This document shows, one piece after another, positions 60,101 through 64,000 of a stretch of 64,000 nucleotides of DNA. Under the pieces are notes generated by a model. That model ran no database searches. It worked only from the letters and a program-made list of their open reading frames with translations, and had not been told where the DNA came from. Source of the DNA: a bacterium UBP2_UBA5202. GTDB lineage: Bacteria > Edwardsbacteria > AC1 > EtOH8. The number at the start of each line of letters is the position of its first letter. Position 1 is the first letter of the stretch. Position numbers and translations under genes: made by a program. The DNA is taken from the NCBI GenBank assembly GCA_002412795.1, contig DHVS01000016.1:62001-126000 (forward strand), given 5' to 3'.

Positions 60101-60369
60101 GCCTGGCGGGGTGCGGCCTTGATTTTTTTGGCAAAATACGGTCGCTGGGTATCCCGGCCGTCCGCCCTGCCGGGCATCTGGGGCATTCCCGGCAACTGGG
60201 GCCTGCCCGGCTGGTGCTTCAACTGAACTGGCTGTTGTTTCTGGGCCTGGGGCCCTTTGTTCCGCAGATGCGGCAGCAATGGTTTGCCGTCTGGTGCCAA
60301 CTCCGGCTTGGCCCAGGCCAGGCTTCCCGCCAGGATCAGCGCCGTCAAGAGTGCCCACTTTCTCAGCAT
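57112..60369 (-). CDS. Large secreted 14-repeat protein with T9SS/FlgD-type C-terminal domain
   Basis: 1085 residues from the ATG at 60369 (MLRKWALLTALILAGSLAWA), after AAAGGAATCCCCT. Its middle consists of 14 degenerate repeats of about 50 residues. Each has a core like SGFVITWEDYRNG followed by DIYAQRY and GGNFLVNDD, and Trp, Asp and Arg are conserved in every copy. Fourteen copies would fit two seven-bladed beta propellers. An Ig-like part follows near the end, then SPNPVKNSAEFRFGL, LGIYNVLGQRVKTLV and GVYVYRL...RRFTVIR. This is the FlgD-like tail used as a T9SS-type sorting signal. A surface or secreted role is inferred; binding partners are unknown. Confidence 0.9.
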   Translation of the reverse strand: MLRKWALLTALILAGSLAWAKPELAPDGKPLLPHLRNKGPQAQKQQPVQLKHQPGRPQLPGMPQMPGRADGRDTQRPYFAKKIKAAPRQAVPAQPRPAIKGLIKDDLLVNDDITGIGFYAGYQYDPKAALLPTGEMMVVWYDQRNSWNHQVFGRLFDASGNQVGDDFMVNDFTGKYAYEPSISACGNGFVVAWYDHRNGNDYDIYAQRYGSTGSALGGNFLVNDDGGIDNQEYPCVAANDSGFVITWEDFRNGSNWEIYAQRYDASGLPVGGNFLVNDDATNSEQNFPSVAASDNGFVITWDDNRNADWHIYAQRYDQAGLALGGNFEVSDGGSDETWCPSVAANGSGFMIAWFDNRRGHWDIFAQRFNADGDTMGGNFWVNDDDTGYDQYLWGASNVAANDSGFVITWYDYRSGNYYDAYAQRYDATGLAVGGNFIVNDTASIYCYNPSIAANDSGFAVVWYDGRFNPDGYYDIFCQRYDATGSAIGANFMANNDTGTADQWDASVAMDASGNSVAVWYDMRNDDGTWSTIDIYGQSYDAAGNPVGSNFAINDTSGTFRRYGYDPKAAFLPGGGFVVTWDGYDLSGLGQIYAQLFDPAGAPLGGNFLVRDVVSNHGYNPDVAASDSGFMIAWEDYRNGDADIYAQRYKLNGDSVGGNILVDNGASSQYLPSVASNGSSFVITWHDNRTGSFDIYAQLYKANGDTIGGNFRVDADGGGCSQYNPSVAMADSGFVIAWEDYRYDESYPDIYAQLYRANGDTIGGNFLVNDDPQGVLYHQNPSVALSPDGHKMVIAWDDYRNDPSQYVAEVMAQQYVDGVAAGGNVVVNGTTIANRYFWGGKRLACTDQRILFSWDDNRRMKGGDIYVRLTDWDLQHIEGEAPVISYVDTLADDTTAAYGPYLVKAVVSDNQSLWNVKLLYQIGGGTVDTLDMSFVAADTFTATIPVQTLSAGDSTEIVYWVAAQDSSWNKSASGALSFKAIAPTGVEGRPGTMAYSFYLMPTSPNPVKNSAEFRFGLAKGAQASLGIYNVLGQRVKTLVSGQLAAGNHTVKWNGCDDNGRKVSSGVYVYRLAAGENTSTRRFTVIR

Positions 60370-60413
60370 AGGGGATTCCTTTCTTTGGTTTAGGTCCAGT
60401 TCTAATGGTTTTG

Positions 60414-61151
60414 TCAATCGTCGCCCTTTTCCATCATCTCCCTTAGCAGTGGCATCAGCTCGATGCTGTAAAGGTCTTTACGCTCCTTGTCGAGCGTGAT
60501 GATAACGCTGCGGCCCATCAGTTCACCCTCCGGCCTGATCCCGAACTCCGCCGACTCGAAGGTCTCCTCCCAGTCTGACCCCGGCCGGGTCGCCCGGCAG
60601 ATCAGTACGTAGCGGCCCCGGCCCCTCTCCCGGATCCCGGTCACCCGGCCCTCGATCCGGGCGGCCTTTCCGGAGGCCTCCAGCATCCGGAGTTTGACGC
60701 TCCGGCCGGCCGGGCTCCGGCCGCCCTCGATATCGCCGAAGATGTAGAACACCCCACAGGCCAGGGACAGGGCCAGCAGGCCGCCGATGGTCAGCAGCAG
60801 CGGCCCCAGCCAGAAGTGGGAGAACTTGATCAGCTGTGCCTGCTCTGGTTCATTGGGGTTGTACCTGACCCCGACCTCGGACCCAATGCCGAACTCCGGG
60901 CTGGAGCTGCCGGTGCTGCCCCGAAAGCGGTGGGCCTGACCATCGGAAGTAATGAACTCCACCACCGGGTAATAGGCCGGTCTGGGGCTCTCCTCTTCGT
61001 CGGCCACCTCGCCCTGCTCGATAGCCACCACCCGGCCCTGGGCTGGCAGGCCGTTCCGATACAGGGCAACCCGTCTCCCTCCCCAGACCAGCCCGCTGAT
61101 CAGGAAAGCCAAGCCCATGCCTCCGAAAAGAAACAAAACCGCCCATTTCAT
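60414..61151 (-). CDS. DUF3592 membrane protein
   Basis: 245 residues with a membrane segment at about 3-23 and a second near 115-137. The DUF3592 pattern PAQGRVVAIEQG...YYPVVEFITSDGQAHRF followed by GSEVGVRYNPNEPEQAQL is clear. The C-terminal half (about 150-245) is cytosolic or periplasmic and has no recognised fold. It lies between two secreted-protein genes. Function is unknown. Confidence 0.85.
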   Translation of the reverse strand: MKWAVLFLFGGMGLAFLISGLVWGGRRVALYRNGLPAQGRVVAIEQGEVADEEESPRPAYYPVVEFITSDGQAHRFRGSTGSSSPEFGIGSEVGVRYNPNEPEQAQLIKFSHFWLGPLLLTIGGLLALSLACGVFYIFGDIEGGRSPAGRSVKLRMLEASGKAARIEGRVTGIRERGRGRYVLICRATRPGSDWEETFESAEFGIRPEGELMGRSVIITLDKERKDLYSIELMPLLREMMEKGDD

Positions 61152-61284
61152 AGGATCGCCTTACTTTTAGCTTGGCAGAGGTGATTCGGTTTGACGGCTT
61201 TAATACAATGCTCTTGGGGCCGTCGGCTGCCCTTGAACCCTTCACCGCAGCCGGACATCGTCCGTGGATTACTGCCTTGCCGGA

Positions 61285-62124
61285 TCAGTACGGCCAGCCC
61301 GGCGGACCGGGAATGGTCTTGGCCGGCGTGGCCGGCGTCTCGTCCTCCCCGCTGTTGGCGATGATGATGGCCGCCACGGTTCCCGCCACCAGCGCCGTGG
61401 CCCCGGAAACTATGGCCGCGGTGGAGGCATACCAGGCGGTGGCGGTGGCCGCGCCCATGCTGCCCAGCTTGATGGCCGCTCCGGCCCACAGCATCATGAA
61501 GGATATCTTGGCGGCGGACATGGCCACCGGATGCCGGGCCGAGTCGCCCTTGCTGACCACGGTGGTCATTTTCTCGCCCACCATCACTTCCTCCCCGTTA
61601 TCCCCTTTGATGCCCACTTCGCCCTTAAGCACGTCCAGCTCGGTGGAATCTCCTTCCACATAAATGGCGAACACCGTGCCCCGGATGCCGGCCACGGCGG
61701 TGGGGGTTTCCACCAGGAACTTGGAATCCAGCGAGCTCATCTTGCGGACGCATCCCAGCACCTTGCCGGTCCGGACCTTGAACGAGTTGACCACGCTGAC
61801 TGAAGGCTTCTTCTGCTTCTCCATCCGCTGAATAAGAAGCAGGCTCTTGTCCTTCATCTTCAGCACGCTTCCGTCCTCCAGCACGATCTCGGCCTCGGAC
61901 CCGTCCTCGGTGGATATCTTGTCTCCCGATCCCAGCTTCATCTTAACCGAGGCCCTGGCCCAGGTAATGCCCTGGGATTTCTGGACCTCGACCTGGCCCT
62001 TCATGAAATTGATCTTGGCCTCGGCCGGCTTGTATTCGGCCAGGGCCGGGGCAGCCAGCCATAGCATTTGCAGGGTGATGACTGCCAAGCTGACGGCTTT
62101 TTTGTATGAATTACTGTTCATCAT
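61285..62124 (-). CDS. FecR-domain secreted protein
   Basis: 279 residues. A signal peptide (VSLAVITLQMLWLAAPALAE) precedes a FecR domain: KINFMKGQVEVQKSQGITWA, LGSGDKISTEDGSEAEIVLE, and VETPTAVAGIRGTVFAIYVE (the hallmark TPTAVAGIRGT). The C-terminus has a Gly/Ala-rich hydrophobic stretch and a Pro-rich tail. Such stand-alone FecR proteins in FCB-type genomes are periplasmic or surface-linked. The gene is next to secreted-protein genes; no sigma factor is seen nearby. Confidence 0.92.
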   Translation of the reverse strand: MMNSNSYKKAVSLAVITLQMLWLAAPALAEYKPAEAKINFMKGQVEVQKSQGITWARASVKMKLGSGDKISTEDGSEAEIVLEDGSVLKMKDKSLLLIQRMEKQKKPSVSVVNSFKVRTGKVLGCVRKMSSLDSKFLVETPTAVAGIRGTVFAIYVEGDSTELDVLKGEVGIKGDNGEEVMVGEKMTTVVSKGDSARHPVAMSAAKISFMMLWAGAAIKLGSMGAATATAWYASTAAIVSGATALVAGTVAAIIIANSGEDETPATPAKTIPGPPGWPY

Positions 62125-62140
62125 TTTGTTTTCCTTTCGC

Positions 62141-64000
62141 CTATTGCAGCTTGACTATCTTTTGGGAGGCGCTCCGGCCTGAGGCATTCAGCCTGACTAC
62201 GTATACTCCGGCCGACAGGGCCCGGCCCCCGTCATTGCGGCCGTCCCAGACCTGGGAATAGTACCCCGGCGGCAGGTTCTGGCTGACCAGGGTTCGCACC
62301 CTCTGGCCGGTTATGTTATAGACCGCCAGGTTTACCAGCCCGGCCTGCGGCAACTGATAATCGATCGTCGTCCGCTGAATGAAGGGATTGGGTCCCATCC
62401 GTCCCAGTCCAAAGGTTAAAGGCGTCAGGCTCCGTCCGTCAAACGGGCTGGAGGAATAGACCACCGCCAGTTCCTGGGACCCTGAAAAACCGATGGCCTT
62501 CTGGGTCTTCAGATCGAAGGCCTTTCCCTTTTTCCGGTCCAGCAGGTAGAGATAACCTCCGCTCCCCAGCTCCCCGGTTATCTGGACGTTCAGCACCACC
62601 GGCTGATCGGCCTGGGCCGTTTCTATCATCAGCGGCCATTCGATATAGTCGGCCGCCGGGCGGAAGTCGTACTGGTATTCCCGGCACGGTCCGCGGTTCC
62701 AGTCTTGATGAGGAATATAGGCCTTGATGATGCTGGCAATGAACGGCGGTTTCTCGGCATCCAGCCGGTCGTATTTCTCCCGGGCCTGGGGCGAGACCCC
62801 GATTTTGACCCCTCGGTCGGACGATTTGCCAGAGGTTACCACCAGATCTGCCTGCCAGAGTATGTCATAAGCAGGCTGAGCTTGGGGCTTGCCGTTTTTC
62901 ACCCCCAGCGGGGATATCTGCAGGGTGCAGGGCCGGACGGCATAGCCGGCATAGCCATTCCAGGCCCGCAGACTGTCAGCCGGATTGAAGGGGGTCAGGC
63001 TGTCCCACTGCCCGTTGTCGTTCACCAGATCGTTGGTGGGGTCGTTCCAGGTCCACAGCCTCTGGCTGAAAACCGAATTCACCAGGGAGTCGCTGTAGGG
63101 CAGGTAATGGAAGGCCGTGTCCTGCCAGACCACGGTGATTCTACTGAGCTCCAGAACGTTGTTAAAGGGCATGCCGATCAGGTTCCAGCCGCTGTCCACC
63201 GGAATGTAAGCAAACTCCCCGGGGGCGGTGCCGATGACATCCAGGCTGGCGTCCCCGGCCGAGGCCAGCCAGTAGGCCCGGCCGTTGGCCAGTTTCGGGT
63301 TCTCGCTGTACCCGGCCCCCGGCCGGTACCCAAACATCCGCCAGGTGGAGTCCGAGTAGGCCCCCAGGTCGTCCCCAAAGTTGCCTGCAGCCGTGCTGTC
63401 ATTCGGCACCAACGGCAATGATACCAGCCGGTAGGCTCCGCCGGCCCAGGCGGTGTTCAAAGTTTCGCTGGGCTGGACGGTGAAGGTCCAGGGATTGGGC
63501 GCCGCCAGGCTGTCCGGCCTCAGCTGGTTGCCGGTCTGATCGCGCAGGGAGTCCACCCGGAAACTGTAGGTCACGCCCGGCGAGAAGCGGTTGTGCCTCA
63601 GGTAAAGCCACTGGGCTCCGGCATCCCAGCTTCGGGTCCAGCCGCCGGGATCGGGGGTACAGGTGAATCGCAACGAAAGGCTGTCCACCGGTTCGCTGAA
63701 ACTGATCATCACCTGCTCGGATATAAGGACCCCTGACTGCCCGGCCGATGGCTGGGCAAAACTGATGTACGGCCCCAGGGTATCGGCCTCGGCCGTGGTG
63801 ACAAACCCGATGCTGTCGCGCCCGGCCAGGGCATTTCCCGCCGTGTCCTGCACCCCCAGCACCCTGACGGTGTAGGATGTCAGTCCGGCAAACTGGCTGT
63901 GATTGAAAATTATAGAGGTGGAGTCTGCGCTCCAGGCGGTATCCACCAGCCCGGGATTCGGAACAAAGGTATAGCTCACCAGCGATTTTTTAACCGGCTC
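62141..64000 (-). CDS. Secreted Ig-repeat protein with T9SS/FlgD-type C-terminal domain (partial, 5' end outside window)
   Basis: At least 619 residues; the frame is open at the window edge (the last codons read EPVKKSLVSYTF). Big_5/Ig-like domains are seen as LGPYISFAQPSAGQSGVLIS and VMISFSEPVDSLSLRF, repeated in style upstream. A middle domain follows (YRLVSLPLVPNDSTA...). The C-terminus is GPNPFIQRTTIDYQLP, LAVYNITGQRVRTLV and GVYVVRL...QKIVKLQ, the same sorting-type module as the 57112 protein. It heads the FecR/DUF3592/repeat-protein series. Confidence 0.9.
   Translation of the reverse strand, partial: EPVKKSLVSYTFVPNPGLVDTAWSADSTSIIFNHSQFAGLTSYTVRVLGVQDTAGNALAGRDSIGFVTTAEADTLGPYISFAQPSAGQSGVLISEQVMISFSEPVDSLSLRFTCTPDPGGWTRSWDAGAQWLYLRHNRFSPGVTYSFRVDSLRDQTGNQLRPDSLAAPNPWTFTVQPSETLNTAWAGGAYRLVSLPLVPNDSTAAGNFGDDLGAYSDSTWRMFGYRPGAGYSENPKLANGRAYWLASAGDASLDVIGTAPGEFAYIPVDSGWNLIGMPFNNVLELSRITVVWQDTAFHYLPYSDSLVNSVFSQRLWTWNDPTNDLVNDNGQWDSLTPFNPADSLRAWNGYAGYAVRPCTLQISPLGVKNGKPQAQPAYDILWQADLVVTSGKSSDRGVKIGVSPQAREKYDRLDAEKPPFIASIIKAYIPHQDWNRGPCREYQYDFRPAADYIEWPLMIETAQADQPVVLNVQITGELGSGGYLYLLDRKKGKAFDLKTQKAIGFSGSQELAVVYSSSPFDGRSLTPLTFGLGRMGPNPFIQRTTIDYQLPQAGLVNLAVYNITGQRVRTLVSQNLPPGYYSQVWDGRNDGGRALSAGVYVVRLNASGRSASQKIVKLQ

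Noticed and set aside
57112..60369. CRISPR-like or satellite repeat because of many regular DNA repeats
   Set aside because: The roughly 150-base period is fully coding, divergent at the DNA level and conserved as protein motifs, so these are protein repeats.

Overview
The window is a GC-rich bacterial chromosome segment, about 64 kb, with no rRNA, tRNA, transposase or CRISPR array that I can see. The cell is a diderm with LPS: it has Kdo transferase (waaA), heptose-7-phosphate kinase (rfaE1) and a complete Wzx/Wzy/Wzz-type surface glycan locus. Two secreted proteins end in a T9SS/FlgD-like C-terminal module. Together with inositol-lipid genes and intergenic repeats that run into ORFs, this suggests an uncultured FCB-group lineage of the Edwardsbacteria/TA06/WOR-3 kind. 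That placement is inference, not proof.

Layout. (1) 61-25145, all on the minus strand: thrS, then a surface polysaccharide locus. Read in the direction of transcription it holds GDP-fucose synthase, Wzz, Wzx, a methyltransferase, a DegT aminotransferase, a hexapeptide acyltransferase, a FabH-like KAS III and a FabG-like SDR. These are followed by two GT2 enzymes, a Wzy-like polymerase, a GT2, a GT4, a GNAT, an O-antigen ligase-like protein, and a PglC/PglF/PglE-like initiation set. The locus ends with UDP-GlcNAc 2-epimerase and galE, interspersed with two nucleotidyltransferase-based toxin-antitoxin-like pairs. (2) 25220-26413: a divergent promoter pair and a CsgG-family lipoprotein-like gene. 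(3) 26449-28757: waaA-rfaE1. (4) 29075-35722, plus strand: the conserved phoH - pgpH/yqfF - ybeY - CNNM - recO group, interrupted by an AT-rich small membrane-protein gene. (5) 35921-55042, minus strand: housekeeping genes (TPR protein, purC, purE, greA, folC, tag, M20 peptidase, GGDEF protein, cysteine desulfurase, NYN nuclease, CtpA, tmk, inositol-phosphate synthase, CDP-alcohol phosphatidyltransferase, rsmI, a duplicated-module protein, a Crp-like regulator). (6) 55263-64000, minus strand: glycyl-tRNA synthetase, then a secretion cluster with a 14-repeat secreted protein, a DUF3592 protein, a FecR protein and a second Ig-rich secreted protein cut by the window edge.

The most unusual signal is a set of short intergenic repeat families. 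They fill the gaps between genes, supply the stop codons of at least two genes, form the N-terminus of thymidylate kinase, and sit in frame inside wecB (two places) and waaA, adding repeat-encoded peptides. Two genes also look frameshifted by a single base: the signal-peptide region of the propeller-like protein near 42756, and the C-terminus of the NYN nuclease near 47684. The glycan locus also holds a KAS III/SDR/acyltransferase/aminotransferase module that could make and attach a hydroxyacyl group to an amino sugar.
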